From assembly GCA_963669265.1 (NCBI GenBank), contig OY769916.1:620001-684000 (forward strand): a stretch of DNA of 64,000 nucleotides. Reading direction: 5' to 3'. The stretch is from SZUA-547 sp963669265. GTDB taxonomy: Bacteria > Pseudomonadota > Alphaproteobacteria > Rhodobacterales > Rhodobacteraceae. The position numbers and the translations under genes are program-made. Below the pieces are notes generated by a model. It searched no databases. It saw nothing but the letters and a program-made list of their open reading frames with translations, and was not told the origin of the DNA. How positions within the stretch are numbered: position 1 is the stretch's first letter; the number at the start of each line of letters is the position of its first letter. Positions 41,184 to 49,806 of this stretch are shown here, one piece after another.

Positions 41184-43640
41184 TCAGAGGCGTGTGGCGC
41201 GCAGCCTCAGCGCGTTCGAAATGACGGAGACGGATGAAAGGCTCATCGCCGCCGCCGCTATCATCGGGCTTAGCAACAGGCCAAACACCGGGTAGAGCGC
41301 GCCCGCCGCAATCGGCACGCCCAACCCGTTATAGATAAACGCAAAGCCAAGATTTTGCCGAATATTTCGCATCGTCGCCTGCGACAGTTTCACCGCGCGC
41401 GCCACGCCCCGAAGGTCGCCCTTAACCAGCGTAACCCCGGCGCTTTCAATGGCGATGTCCGATCCTGCGCCCATGGCGACGCCGACATCCGCCGCCGCCA
41501 GCGCAGGCGCGTCGTTAACGCCATCGCCCGCCATGGCGACCGACAGTCCATCAGCTTGCAATGCCGTGACGATCCCAGCCTTATCCTCTGGCGAGACGTT
41601 GGCGCGCACGTCCGACAGTCCCAATTTCGCCGCAACCGCCTGCGCGGTCCGCGCATCGTCTCCCGTCGCCATCACGATACGCAGGCCCAGCGCCTGAAGC
41701 TCGGCCAACGCCGCCGCCGCGCTTTCTTTGATCGGATCGGAGACCGAGATCAGCCCGGCGAACCTTCCATCGATGGCGGCGAACATCACAGTCTCACCCT
41801 TATCGCGGCGCTCGGTTGCGGCCCCTTCCATCACTGAGGGGTCCGCGCTGATCTCCGCCATCAACGCGGCGGAACCGAGCGCGATTGCCCTGCCCTCCAC
41901 GCGGCCGACGACGCCGGCGCCGGTTCTGGCCTCGAACGCTTCCGCCTCGGTCAGCGCGATCCCTTCGGCCTCCGCGCCCTTCACGATCGCTTCCGCCAGC
42001 GGGTGCTCCGAGCCGCGCTCCAGACTAGCGAGCAGACGCAACAGTTCGTCCCGATCGACACCGTCCGTAGTCTCTACGCCAGTAAGCGCTGGCCGGCCTT
42101 CCGTCAGCGTGCCGGTCTTGTCCACCACCAGCGCGTCAACGCCCGCAAGCCGCTCCAGCGCCTCGGCGTCGCGGATCAGGACCCCGCCTTTCGCCCCGCG
42201 CCCCATGGCGACCATGATGGACATCGGCGTGGCGAGGCCGAGCGCGCAGGGACAGGCGATGATCAAGACAGAAACGCCCGCGATCAGCGCATGCGCCAGC
42301 GCAGGGTCTGGCCCGATCGCCGCCCAGATAAGGAACGCGAGAATGGCGACGCCGACGACGGCGGGCGTGAACCAACCGGCCACCCGGTCGGCGACGCTCT
42401 GGATCGGTGCGCGGCTGCGCTGCGACGTCGCCACCAGGTCGACGATCCGCGACAGCATCATATCCGCGCCGATATGTTCCGCTTGCATGATCATCGACCC
42501 GGATCCGTTGAGCGCCCCGCCGGTCAATGCGTCGCCCGGCGCCTTCTCCACCGGCACTGGCTCGCCCGTCAAAAGCGACTCGTCGACCGCGGAGGCGCCC
42601 TCCACCACCACGCCATCCACCGGAATCGCCTCGCCGGGCCGGATACGCAGACGGTCGCCGACGACGACATCCTCGACCGGCACGTCCTCCTCGCGACCAT
42701 CCCTCAGCCGCCGCGCGGTCTTGGGTGCCAGATCCATCAGCGCGCGTATCGCGCCGGAGGTGCGCTCCCGCGCCTTCAGCTCAAGTATCTGCCCCACCAG
42801 CACCAGAACGATGATGACGGCGGCGGCTTCGAAATAGACGCCGACCGAGCCGTCTTCCGCCCGGAATGCGGGCGGGAACAAGCCCGGCGCGATCGTCGCC
42901 ACCGCGCTGAACGCGAACGCCGCTCCGACGCCCAGAGCGATAAGCGTCCACATATTGGGGCTGCGATTGCGGATCGAGGCCCAGCCGCGCTTGAAAAACG
43001 GCGCGGCGCACCAGAGCACCACCGGCGCCGCCAGCGCGAATTCCAGCCAGGATGCGAAACGGTGGCCCAGCGCTTCACGTATGGGCAGCCCCAGCATCGG
43101 CCCCATGGCGAGGATGAATACCGCAAGTCCGAGCGGCGCGCCGACCGTCAGCCGGCGTTTGAAGTCAATCAGTTCCGGATTAGGCCCGGCGTCCGCCGGC
43201 GGCGGGCCCATCGGCTCCAGCGCCATTCCGCAAATCGGGCAATCGCCCGGCCCCTCCTGCACGATCTCCGGATCCATCGGACATGTATAAAGCGTGCCCT
43301 CTGGCATCGGCTCCGGCGCGGGTCGATCCCCCAGAAACGCCTCCGGCTCCGCCTCGAACCGCTCCTTGCAGCGCGCGCAGCAGATGTAGAACCGCTCGCC
43401 GTGGTGTTTCGTCATATGCTGCACCGACGCCCGATCGACCGACATGCCGCAAACCGGGTCGATCGCGGTCAGATACTCTTCCGGCGCCGCCTCGAACTTC
43501 TCGGCGCAGCGCGGATTGCAGAAGTGAAAAACGCGCGCGTCCCGTTCGACCGACGGTTTTCCGGCCTCCGGATCGACGGTCATCCCGCAGACCGGATCTC
43601 GGATCACGTCTTCATTCACGGCGATGGCGGCTTCACACAT
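41184..43640 (-). CDS. copA: Copper-exporting P1B-ATPase with two YHS domains
   Basis: Encodes 818 residues. The N-terminus carries two tandem YHS-type domains (RDPVCGM at 14-20 and IDPVCGM at 60-66, each followed by a Cys-rich strand, as CNPRC and CCARC) and one heavy-metal-binding segment (YTCPMDPEI at 118-126, CPICGM at 134-139). The classical HMA domain is absent. The ATPase core shows CPC at 463-465 (IIACPCALGLATP), D507 in VDKTGTLTEG, and GDGVNDAPALAAADVGVAMG in the hinge. The CPC motif and CueR control indicate Cu(I) export to the periplasm. Divergent from cueR with the CueR operator between them. Confidence 0.92.
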   Translation of the reverse strand: MCEAAIAVNEDVIRDPVCGMTVDPEAGKPSVERDARVFHFCNPRCAEKFEAAPEEYLTAIDPVCGMSVDRASVQHMTKHHGERFYICCARCKERFEAEPEAFLGDRPAPEPMPEGTLYTCPMDPEIVQEGPGDCPICGMALEPMGPPPADAGPNPELIDFKRRLTVGAPLGLAVFILAMGPMLGLPIREALGHRFASWLEFALAAPVVLWCAAPFFKRGWASIRNRSPNMWTLIALGVGAAFAFSAVATIAPGLFPPAFRAEDGSVGVYFEAAAVIIVLVLVGQILELKARERTSGAIRALMDLAPKTARRLRDGREEDVPVEDVVVGDRLRIRPGEAIPVDGVVVEGASAVDESLLTGEPVPVEKAPGDALTGGALNGSGSMIMQAEHIGADMMLSRIVDLVATSQRSRAPIQSVADRVAGWFTPAVVGVAILAFLIWAAIGPDPALAHALIAGVSVLIIACPCALGLATPMSIMVAMGRGAKGGVLIRDAEALERLAGVDALVVDKTGTLTEGRPALTGVETTDGVDRDELLRLLASLERGSEHPLAEAIVKGAEAEGIALTEAEAFEARTGAGVVGRVEGRAIALGSAALMAEISADPSVMEGAATERRDKGETVMFAAIDGRFAGLISVSDPIKESAAAALAELQALGLRIVMATGDDARTAQAVAAKLGLSDVRANVSPEDKAGIVTALQADGLSVAMAGDGVNDAPALAAADVGVAMGAGSDIAIESAGVTLVKGDLRGVARAVKLSQATMRNIRQNLGFAFIYNGLGVPIAAGALYPVFGLLLSPMIAAAAMSLSSVSVISNALRLRATRL

Positions 43641-43673
43641 GGCTCTCGCTCCCTTATCTGAGGGTCACATGGG

Positions 43674-43696
43674 CCTTCCAGTCGCTGGAAGGTCAA
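43674..43696 (-). promoter_or_regulatory. CueR operator/promoter of copA
   Basis: CCTTCCAGTCGCTGGAAGG at 43674-43692 is a perfect 8-base dyad with a 3-base centre, the shape of CueR sites. On the minus strand it is preceded by TTGACC (43696-43691), so a -35 box overlaps the dyad edge and a MerR-type long spacer would place a weak -10 near CATGTG. The copA ATG lies ~33 bases beyond the dyad. Confidence 0.8.
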
Positions 43697-43715
43697 GCCC
43701 AATCAGGAGCGCGTC

Positions 43716-44111
43716 ATGAATATCGGAGACGTCGCCGCCGCAAGCGGCCTGCCCGCCAAGACCATCCGCTACTACGAAGAGATCGGCCTCGTCGTCCCGC
43801 CGCGCGCAGAGAACGGATATCGCGCCTACCGGGAACAGGACGGCCATATGTTGCGCTTCATCGCACGGGCCCGGTCGCTGGGCTTCTCGATCGAAGATTG
43901 CCGGGCCTTGCTTTCGCTGTATCAGGATACCGGGCGCGCCAGCGCCGATGTGAAGCGACTCACCAAGGACCATCTGGCTGAGATCGACGCCAAGATCTCT
44001 GAACTGAAGGACATGCGCGCCGCGCTGGCGCATCTTGTCCACGCCTGCCAGGGCGACCAACGCCCCGACTGCCCGATCATCGATGAGTTGGCGGGCGGCA
44101 AGCCCGACTGA
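43716..44111 (+). CDS. cueR: Cu(I)-responsive MerR-family regulator
   Basis: Encodes 131 residues. MNIGDVAAASGLPAKTIRYY (1-20) is the MerR winged helix; a long dimerisation helix follows (RLTKDHLAEIDAKISELKDM). The C-terminal C-GDQRPDCPI with Cys ~113 and Cys ~121 matches the Cu(I) loop of CueR. It would bind the dyad at 43674 and turn on copA when copper is high. Start follows CAGGAG. Confidence 0.92.
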   Translation: MNIGDVAAASGLPAKTIRYYEEIGLVVPPRAENGYRAYREQDGHMLRFIARARSLGFSIEDCRALLSLYQDTGRASADVKRLTKDHLAEIDAKISELKDMRAALAHLVHACQGDQRPDCPIIDELAGGKPD

Positions 44112-44182
44112 TCCACAACGCTTGCCGAAACCCGATCGCCGCGCCAGTTTGAACGTCAGGACGTGCAACGCGGGAGCTCTAC

Positions 44183-45379
44183 ATGACGACAGCGCCGGAA
44201 GGGACCGCCTTTGATTGGGCTGATCCTCTGCTTCTTGAAGATCAGCTCTCCGAAGAAGAGCGGATGATCCGTGATACGGCGCGCGCCTATGCGCAGGACA
44301 AACTCGCCCCCCGCGTGGTCGAGGCCTATCGCGAAGAACATTCCGATCCGGAGATCTTTCGCGAGATGGGCGCGCTTGGCCTGCTGGGTCCGGTCGTCCC
44401 CGAGGAGTTTGGCGGCGTCGGCGCCAATTATGTCGCCTACGGTCTGATCGCGCGTGAGATCGAGCGAGTCGATTCCGGCTATCGCTCAATGATGAGCGTG
44501 CAATCCTCGCTGGTCATGCACCCGATTGTCGCCTTTGGAACCGAAGACCAGAAACGCGCCTACCTGCCCCGCCTCGCGACTGGAGAACTGATCGGGTGTT
44601 TCGGCCTGACGGAAGCGGAAGCCGGATCAGACCCCGCCGGCATGTCCACCCGCGCCGAGAAGACCGTAGGCGGATATCGGCTGACTGGATCGAAGACATG
44701 GATCTCAAACGCCCCGATTGCGGACCTGTTTCTCGTCTGGGCGAAATCGAACGCTCATGACGGCGCCATTAAGGGCTTCTTGATCGAGAAGGACGCGAAG
44801 GGGCTCAGCGCGCCAAAGATTGAGGGCAAGCAATCGCTTCGCGCCTCTGTCACCGGCGAGGTCGTCTTGCAAGGCGTCGAGGTCGGCGACGACGCGCTTC
44901 TGCCCGGCGCGGAAGGGCTGAAGGGCCCGTTCTCCTGCCTTAACCGGGCGCGCTACGGCATAGCCTGGGGCGTGATGGGCGCCGCCGAGGATTGCTGGTT
45001 GCGCGCCCGCGACTATGGACTCGAGCGGAGGCAATTCGGACGCCCCCTGGCCGCCACGCAACTTTATCAGAAGAAACTCGCCGACATGCAGACCGAACTC
45101 ACACTGGGTCTGCACGCCGCGCTTCGCGCAGGTCGCATCATGGATGAGGGGAAGCTGGCGCCGGAGATGATCTCACTGATCAAACGCAACAATTGCGGCA
45201 AGGCGCTGGATATCGCCAGAGCCGCCCGCGACATGCACGGGGCCAACGGCATCGCCGAAGAGGTCCATATCTTCCGGCACATGGCCAATCTGGAGACGGT
45301 GAACACTTATGAGGGCGCGCATGACATTCATGCGCTGATCCTCGGACGCGCGCAAACCGGGCTTCAGGCCTTCGGCTAG
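44183..45379 (+). CDS. gcdH: Glutaryl-CoA dehydrogenase
   Basis: Encodes 398 residues of the acyl-CoA dehydrogenase family. GCFGLTEAEAGSDPAGM and KTWISNAPIADLFLVWAKS are FAD/substrate motifs; TYEGAHDIHALILGRAQTG contains the catalytic base Glu377 in the position used by glutaryl-CoA dehydrogenases. It oxidises and decarboxylates glutaryl-CoA to crotonyl-CoA in lysine and tryptophan breakdown. Monocistronic; terminator-like hairpin follows at 45385. Confidence 0.9.
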   Translation: MTTAPEGTAFDWADPLLLEDQLSEEERMIRDTARAYAQDKLAPRVVEAYREEHSDPEIFREMGALGLLGPVVPEEFGGVGANYVAYGLIAREIERVDSGYRSMMSVQSSLVMHPIVAFGTEDQKRAYLPRLATGELIGCFGLTEAEAGSDPAGMSTRAEKTVGGYRLTGSKTWISNAPIADLFLVWAKSNAHDGAIKGFLIEKDAKGLSAPKIEGKQSLRASVTGEVVLQGVEVGDDALLPGAEGLKGPFSCLNRARYGIAWGVMGAAEDCWLRARDYGLERRQFGRPLAATQLYQKKLADMQTELTLGLHAALRAGRIMDEGKLAPEMISLIKRNNCGKALDIARAARDMHGANGIAEEVHIFRHMANLETVNTYEGAHDIHALILGRAQTGLQAFG

Positions 45380-45384
45380 CTACG

Positions 45385-45418
45385 GCGGGACGGGCGAGAC
45401 CATTTCACGCCCGTCCGC
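45385..45418. terminator. Terminator-like hairpin between convergent gcdH and lux locus
   Basis: GCGGGACGGGCG (45385-45396) pairs with CGCCCGTCCGC (45408-45418) apart from one bulged G; loop 11 bases. It begins five bases past the gcdH stop and lies 16 bases from the end of the small lux-linked gene, so could serve both strands. No U tract. Confidence 0.5.
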
Positions 45419-45434
45419 GATCTCATCGCCTTGA

Positions 45435-45698
45435 TCAGGCGTCGATCAGCTCTCTCGCACCAGGGAAGTTGAGGGCGCTGTCGCCCTCGGTGTCCTTGCC
45501 TCCGGCGAGCGTCAACGCCGCTGTCTTTCTTGAGAGCGGTATGATCTCCGCCAGATGGCTGATGGAGACAACATGCACCAATTCTCCAATCATCTGGGCG
45601 ACCTCGTCATCGCGAATCTCGCGAAAGGCGGCGACGAGCTCTTGCTCGTATTCGGTCACGCTGATCTCCAGACGGCGTTCAGCATCGGTGTCGCGCAT
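45435..45698 (-). CDS. Small protein translationally coupled to LuxI
   Basis: Encodes 87 residues. Its ATG shares one base with the luxI stop (TAATG at 45700-45696), so it is probably made together with LuxI. The sequence is acidic and helical (EYEQELVAAFREIRDDEVAQ) followed by a more hydrophobic part (VVSISHLAEIIPLSRKTAAL). No domain is recognised and no signal peptide. It may affect signal synthesis or response, by context only. Confidence 0.7.
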   Translation of the reverse strand: MRDTDAERRLEISVTEYEQELVAAFREIRDDEVAQMIGELVHVVSISHLAEIIPLSRKTAALTLAGGKDTEGDSALNFPGARELIDA

Positions 45699-46396
45699 TA
45701 CGCCAGCTCCAGATCTTGATCGTTGGCCGGAGTGGCGGCGACGCGCGCGACGGCGGCGGCCTCCGCTTCAAGCAGCCCGGATGGCGTCGCCAGCACCGGA
45801 CCTGTGACGGCGCACCGTTCCCGGATATCCGCGATCACCTCAGGTGAGATGTCAAACAAGCCGGCCAGCGCGTGAACCTTGCCCACCAGCTTCTTCTCGC
45901 CGACGAGATCCGGCTTGGCGCCCGCCCGGCGAAGCACCCGATGCATGATCACATCGAAGGCCGAGGTGAAATGCGTCAGGCCCACCTGCATCCCGAACGT
46001 GTAGGCCCCGCACAAAAGCTCTCCAGTGACCCGGCCGATGCCGCGCGGGCCGTCGCCGCTTACCAGCAGATTTGTATCGACGCAGAATCGGGAGCTCTCC
46101 CAGATATTCGCAGACCGAATGGGTTCTTCGTCATCCATCAACTGTGGGAATGTATCGGACAACATATGCGGACCAGTTGTCGGCAACAGCCGCAAAGTCG
46201 CCAAGACACGTCCTCCTTCGTCGGCATGCAGCAGGTAGACCGGATTGAGATCGTCAAAATAATCCCGCTCCCGACCGTTCCGGACGGTCACTTCCCAATC
46301 GAGCCGGTCCTTAAAGACCTTCGCGCGCAACCGGTGCATTTCATCAAGAAGTTGAGGGGCTTTAGCGTAGTTCAGGGCATCAATTACGTAGATCAT
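45698..46396 (-). CDS. LuxI-type acyl-homoserine lactone synthase
   Basis: Encodes 232 residues. The invariant residues of LuxI proteins are present one position earlier than in the standard numbering: R24, F28, W34, D45, D48, R69, F83, E100 and R103 (WESSRF). It makes acyl-homoserine lactones from SAM and acyl-ACP. Slightly longer than the typical ~200-215 residues because of an Ala-rich C-terminal tail. A luxR gene lies upstream in the same direction with a 157-base gap, and a coupled small gene follows. Confidence 0.92.
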   Translation of the reverse strand: MIYVIDALNYAKAPQLLDEMHRLRAKVFKDRLDWEVTVRNGRERDYFDDLNPVYLLHADEGGRVLATLRLLPTTGPHMLSDTFPQLMDDEEPIRSANIWESSRFCVDTNLLVSGDGPRGIGRVTGELLCGAYTFGMQVGLTHFTSAFDVIMHRVLRRAGAKPDLVGEKKLVGKVHALAGLFDISPEVIADIRERCAVTGPVLATPSGLLEAEAAAVARVAATPANDQDLELA

Positions 46397-46502
46397 TGGG
46401 CGTCCTCCATTTCGACTGGAGCGACTTTCGCGTGATTTTTCGGAAGAGCGAATACCTAGAATTTTAGAGGTTTTTGCATTGCAATATGTTGGTATTGTGG
46501 CC

Positions 46503-46530
46503 GGACCTGTAATGCGACTCCCTCAGGTCC
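46503..46530. promoter_or_regulatory. Dyad upstream of luxI, possible lux-box-like site
   Basis: GGACCTG (46503-46509) and CAGGTCC (46524-46530) are perfect 7-base inverted repeats separated by 14 bases, in the gap before luxI (~107 bases from its ATG). Lux boxes are usually 18-20 bases in total, so the spacing is unusual. A second, weaker dyad CAATA-N6-TATTG lies at 46482-46497. Confidence 0.35.
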
Positions 46531-46553
46531 CATCTGAGTCAACACAGTTCTCA

Positions 46554-47300
46554 TCAATCGGGCAAAATCGCGCCCATGCTGATCGCACGCGCGGCGGCGT
46601 GAGCGGTCGACAGCGCGTTCAATTTCGCGCGGGCCGATTGCAGATACGCGGTGACGGTCGACGGCTTCAGACCCGTTAAAACCGCGATGTCGTTGGAGGT
46701 TTTCCCGCGGGCGTACCACTGAAGCGCCTCCGCCTCTCTCTTGGAAAGAGGTTTTTTATTCAACAACTTAAACAGTCCATGACCGCGCAGCACCGAGTCG
46801 TGCATATAGACGGCGATGGACTGGAAATCATGGATCGAACTGGTCGTGAATTCGGCCCACTCCTCGTCCGAACAATCCTTGGTGACGCTGAAAACCGCGA
46901 ACTCGCCATAGGGTCCGCGCACCGGAATGCTGAACCCGGCGGAGCCGATTCCGAACTCGCGCGCCTTCTGGAAAACGATGCTGTCTTCATAATCATCGGC
47001 GATCGCGCGCCAGTTCACGGGAACGATGCTTTGGGAAGCCGTCAGAATCACAGGGTCTATATTGTGAAATTCGTTCTCAACATAGTAATTCACCCATTCT
47101 TCCGGGTAATTCGTATATCCAATAATCTGCCCATCCGGCATGATTGACGCATATACTGCGTAATCCAGGCCGTATAATTCGCAAACGCGATCCAAAAACG
47201 CGACCGGATCAGCCGATACTGCGCCTGCTTCTTGCGAGAACGCCAAAACGTCGATGGCGGTCTTGTCAGATTTATTGGTCTCTTCAGCGGAGCGTCCCAT
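46554..47300 (-). CDS. LuxR-family autoinducer-binding regulator
   Basis: Encodes 248 residues. The ligand domain keeps W69, Y73, D82-P83 and W97, as in LuxR/TraR, with a Gly-rich GIGSAGF at ~117-123. The C-terminal part (~183-245) is the LuxR helix-turn-helix (KPLSKREAEALQWYARGKTS; GLKPSTVTAYLQSARAKLN). Likely binds the signal made by the adjacent synthase and regulates luxI. Same strand as luxI, which suggests autoregulation across the 157-base gap. Confidence 0.9.
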   Translation of the reverse strand: MGRSAEETNKSDKTAIDVLAFSQEAGAVSADPVAFLDRVCELYGLDYAVYASIMPDGQIIGYTNYPEEWVNYYVENEFHNIDPVILTASQSIVPVNWRAIADDYEDSIVFQKAREFGIGSAGFSIPVRGPYGEFAVFSVTKDCSDEEWAEFTTSSIHDFQSIAVYMHDSVLRGHGLFKLLNKKPLSKREAEALQWYARGKTSNDIAVLTGLKPSTVTAYLQSARAKLNALSTAHAAARAISMGAILPD

Positions 47301-48017
47301 GATGGGAAAACTCTATTTTGCGGCGCAAAGATGTTCACGAGCGCAAATCAGGGAATGTGGCGACTGTTTCCGGTTGATTCGGTCAGATCGGTTCAGAATC
47401 CTCGCACGAACAAGCAGTTACCGTGATTTCAATCTATTAGTTAACCAATTGCGCTATATTGTCGCATGCGCGTGGTGGTTTGACGGGGAATCAAACATTC
47501 CCGCTAAGCGTGATTTTGGGTTGTGATTCCTGATAGAATCGCCGCAACGCGAGATTGCAACGCGGAATCAGGGCGCGCTGCGGCGCAGCGAAACCGCACT
47601 ATTTACTCTTGTAGCGAAACTCTGCAGACGGCCCGACGCACCACGTCGCCCTGCCGTCGTCATAAATAAGCCCAACTGGTTTTCGTGCGGCGCGATGTGG
47701 AACGGCCGTCCAGCCGACTCGCCTGCTAATTCAATCTCCAGTAGGGCGCTGCGCAGACGCCGTTGGCGAAAACGCTCCGCTCTTCGGATCGCGCTGGCCG
47801 CGACTTCAGACTGTCGCCTTTCGCCTGTATCATTGCGCACAATTTGAAACGATTGATCTGATTTGGGCGACTGGTCATTCCACAAAGTGGAAAGCAGTTC
47901 CTAAAAAGTGACGACAATTGTGGACAGTTCCGGTTTGGACGCTAGGGATATGGAAGGGGCTGATTAAGATGCCCCCCATCGGCGACAACGCCGCGTATCT
48001 GTATGGGAGGAACTTTA
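47301..48017. other. Gap without recognised gene
   Basis: No convincing gene here. A minus-strand frame at 47568-47885 has fair codon use but an unusual TTG start, no clear site and no recognised motif. A dyad TTCCAC-AAA-GTGGAA occurs at 47878-47892. The stretch likely holds the luxR promoter on one side and the TRAP operon promoter on the other. Confidence 0.4.
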
Positions 48018-49145
48018 ATGTCATCGAACGAACTTAACCGGCGGTCATTTCTGACCAAATCCGCCGTCGCAGGCGGAGCCGCCACGGCAAGCGCGCTGGC
48101 CGCGCCCGCCGTGCTGGCGCAAGCGCCGCTGGTCGTGAAGATGCAGACCTCATGGTCGGCGTCGAATATCTGGCAGGAATTCGCCAAGGATTACGCCGAT
48201 CGCGTCGAGGCGATGTCGGGCGGCCGCCTGAAAGTCGATCTTCTTCCGGCGGGCGCCGTCGTGGCGGCCTTCCAGGTGATGGACGCCTGTAACGACGGCC
48301 TTCTCGACGCCGCCCACACCGTGCCGGTCTATTGGTACGGCAAGAACAAGGCCGCGTCCCTGTTCGGCACCGGGCCGGTTCTCGGGGGCTCCGCCACCAC
48401 GATGCTGTCCTGGTTCTACGAGGGCGGCGGCGACGAGCTCTATCGTGAGCTGACTCAAGACATCATGGGCCTGAACGTCTACGGCTATATGGGCTTCCCG
48501 ATGTTCGCTCAGCCCTTTGGCTGGTTCAAAGGCGAGGTCAACAAGGCGTCCGATCTCGAAGGCTTCAAGTATCGCACGGTCGGTCTGGCCGCGGATCTGC
48601 TGCAATCCATGGGTATGTCGGTCGCGCAGCTTCCCGGCGGCGAGATCGTCCCCGCGATGGAGCGCGGCGTGATCGACGCGTTCGAGTTCAACAACCCGTC
48701 CTCGGACAAAGATTTCGGCGCGCAGGACGTGGCCAAGAACTACTATCTCTCGTCCTACCATCAGGCGTCCGAGAGCTTTGAGTTCCTGTTCAACAAAGAC
48801 TTCATGGACGATCTTGAGCCGGACCTTCAGGCGATCATGAAGCACGGCGTCGAGGCCGTCTCGACCGCCAATACCGCGAAAGCGATGCGGCGCTACTCGG
48901 CCGATCTGAAATGGCTGCAGGAAGAAGCCGGCGTGACCGTGCACCGGACGTCGAAAGACATCCTGAACGCGCAGATCGCCGCCTGGGACAAGCTGATCCC
49001 CGAGCTTGAGAAAGACGACTTCATGAAGCGCTGCCTCGACAGTCAGCGGGCATGGACCGAGCAAGTCACGTTCTACGAGCTGATGAACGCGCCTGACTAT
49101 GCGCTTGCCTACGACCATTACTTCCCGGGCAAGCTGAAACTCTGA
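48018..49145 (+). CDS. TRAP transporter substrate-binding protein (DctP type)
   Basis: Encodes 375 residues from ATG 48018 after GGAGG; an upstream in-frame start at 48003 is less good. NRRSFLTKSAVAGGAATASA (~7-26) is a Tat signal with cleavage after AVLAQ. Fold-typical segments are MQTSWSASNIWQEFAKDYAD, GYMGFPMFAQPFGWFKGE, LEGFKYRTVGLAADLLQSMG and the acidic QLPGGEIVPAMERGVIDAFE. Periplasmic receptor for an organic acid, possibly of the TRAP branch (FcbT/mannitol-like) that binds 2-oxo or aromatic acids. Followed by a hairpin and then the two permease genes. Confidence 0.88.
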   Translation: MSSNELNRRSFLTKSAVAGGAATASALAAPAVLAQAPLVVKMQTSWSASNIWQEFAKDYADRVEAMSGGRLKVDLLPAGAVVAAFQVMDACNDGLLDAAHTVPVYWYGKNKAASLFGTGPVLGGSATTMLSWFYEGGGDELYRELTQDIMGLNVYGYMGFPMFAQPFGWFKGEVNKASDLEGFKYRTVGLAADLLQSMGMSVAQLPGGEIVPAMERGVIDAFEFNNPSSDKDFGAQDVAKNYYLSSYHQASESFEFLFNKDFMDDLEPDLQAIMKHGVEAVSTANTAKAMRRYSADLKWLQEEAGVTVHRTSKDILNAQIAAWDKLIPELEKDDFMKRCLDSQRAWTEQVTFYELMNAPDYALAYDHYFPGKLKL

Positions 49146-49172
49146 TCGGCGGAGAATTTCGCCTATTATGAT

Positions 49173-49193
49173 CCCAGCGGCGCCGCCGCTGGG
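49173..49193 (+). terminator. Hairpin between dctP and dctQ
   Basis: CCCAGCGGC (49173-49181) and GCCGCTGGG (49185-49193) pair perfectly with a three-base loop; GTCGATTTGTCTTT follows. In binding-protein operons such hairpins partly stop transcription or protect the upstream message, giving excess receptor over permease. Confidence 0.6.
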
Positions 49194-49221
49194 GTCGATT
49201 TGTCTTTAGCAGGGGGCGCGC

Positions 49222-49806
49222 ATGATCAAATTCATCCGCTTCGCAGACGCATTGTCAGCATGGTTTGGCAAAGCGTTCGCATGGTTGATCATTCTGATGG
49301 CGGTCGGAACCGGGTACGAGGTGTTCGTTCGCTATGTGCTGAACAGCCCGACGGCCTGGGCGCTGGATGTGTCCTTCATCCTTTACGGCACGCTCTTTAT
49401 GATGGGCGGCGCCTATACCCTCTCTCGCGGCGGTCATGTGCGCGGCGACTTCCTCTACAGGCTCTGGCAACCGAAGAACCAGGCCAAGATCGACCTGCTG
49501 CTCTACATCATCTTCTTCTTCCCTGGCGTGACCGCTCTGGTTCTGTCGGGCTGGAAATACGCTGCCCGGTCCTGGCAGTACGGCGAAGTCTCGGTCAACA
49601 GCCCGGCGGGCGTACCGATCTTCCAGTTCAAGACCGTCATCGTCGTGGCCGGAATACTGCTGTTTATTCAGGGCATTGCTCAGGTGATGCGCTGCATTGA
49701 CTGCATGCGCACCAACGAATGGCTGAAAGCCGAAGAAGACGTCTTCGAAACCGAAGACATATTAATGGCTCAGGCGGCTGAGGCCGAGAAGGACGCCCAT
49801 CCATGA
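49222..49806 (+). CDS. TRAP transporter small permease (DctQ type)
   Basis: Encodes 194 residues with four membrane helices. Typical points are ADALSAWFGKAFAWLIILMA, GTGYEVFVRYVLNSPTAWAL, the Tyr-Gly in DVSFILYGTLFMMGGAYTLS, and GEVSVNSPAGVPIFQFK with the conserved Trp/Pro region. Forms the fixed part of the TRAP transporter with DctM. Its stop overlaps the ATG of dctM by four bases. C-terminal tail is charged and cytoplasmic. Confidence 0.88.
   Translation: MIKFIRFADALSAWFGKAFAWLIILMAVGTGYEVFVRYVLNSPTAWALDVSFILYGTLFMMGGAYTLSRGGHVRGDFLYRLWQPKNQAKIDLLLYIIFFFPGVTALVLSGWKYAARSWQYGEVSVNSPAGVPIFQFKTVIVVAGILLFIQGIAQVMRCIDCMRTNEWLKAEEDVFETEDILMAQAAEAEKDAHP

Noticed and set aside
47568..47885. Minus-strand 105-residue frame in the luxR-TRAP gap
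   Set aside because: TTG start, no ribosome site, no motif; kept only as a remark on the gap.
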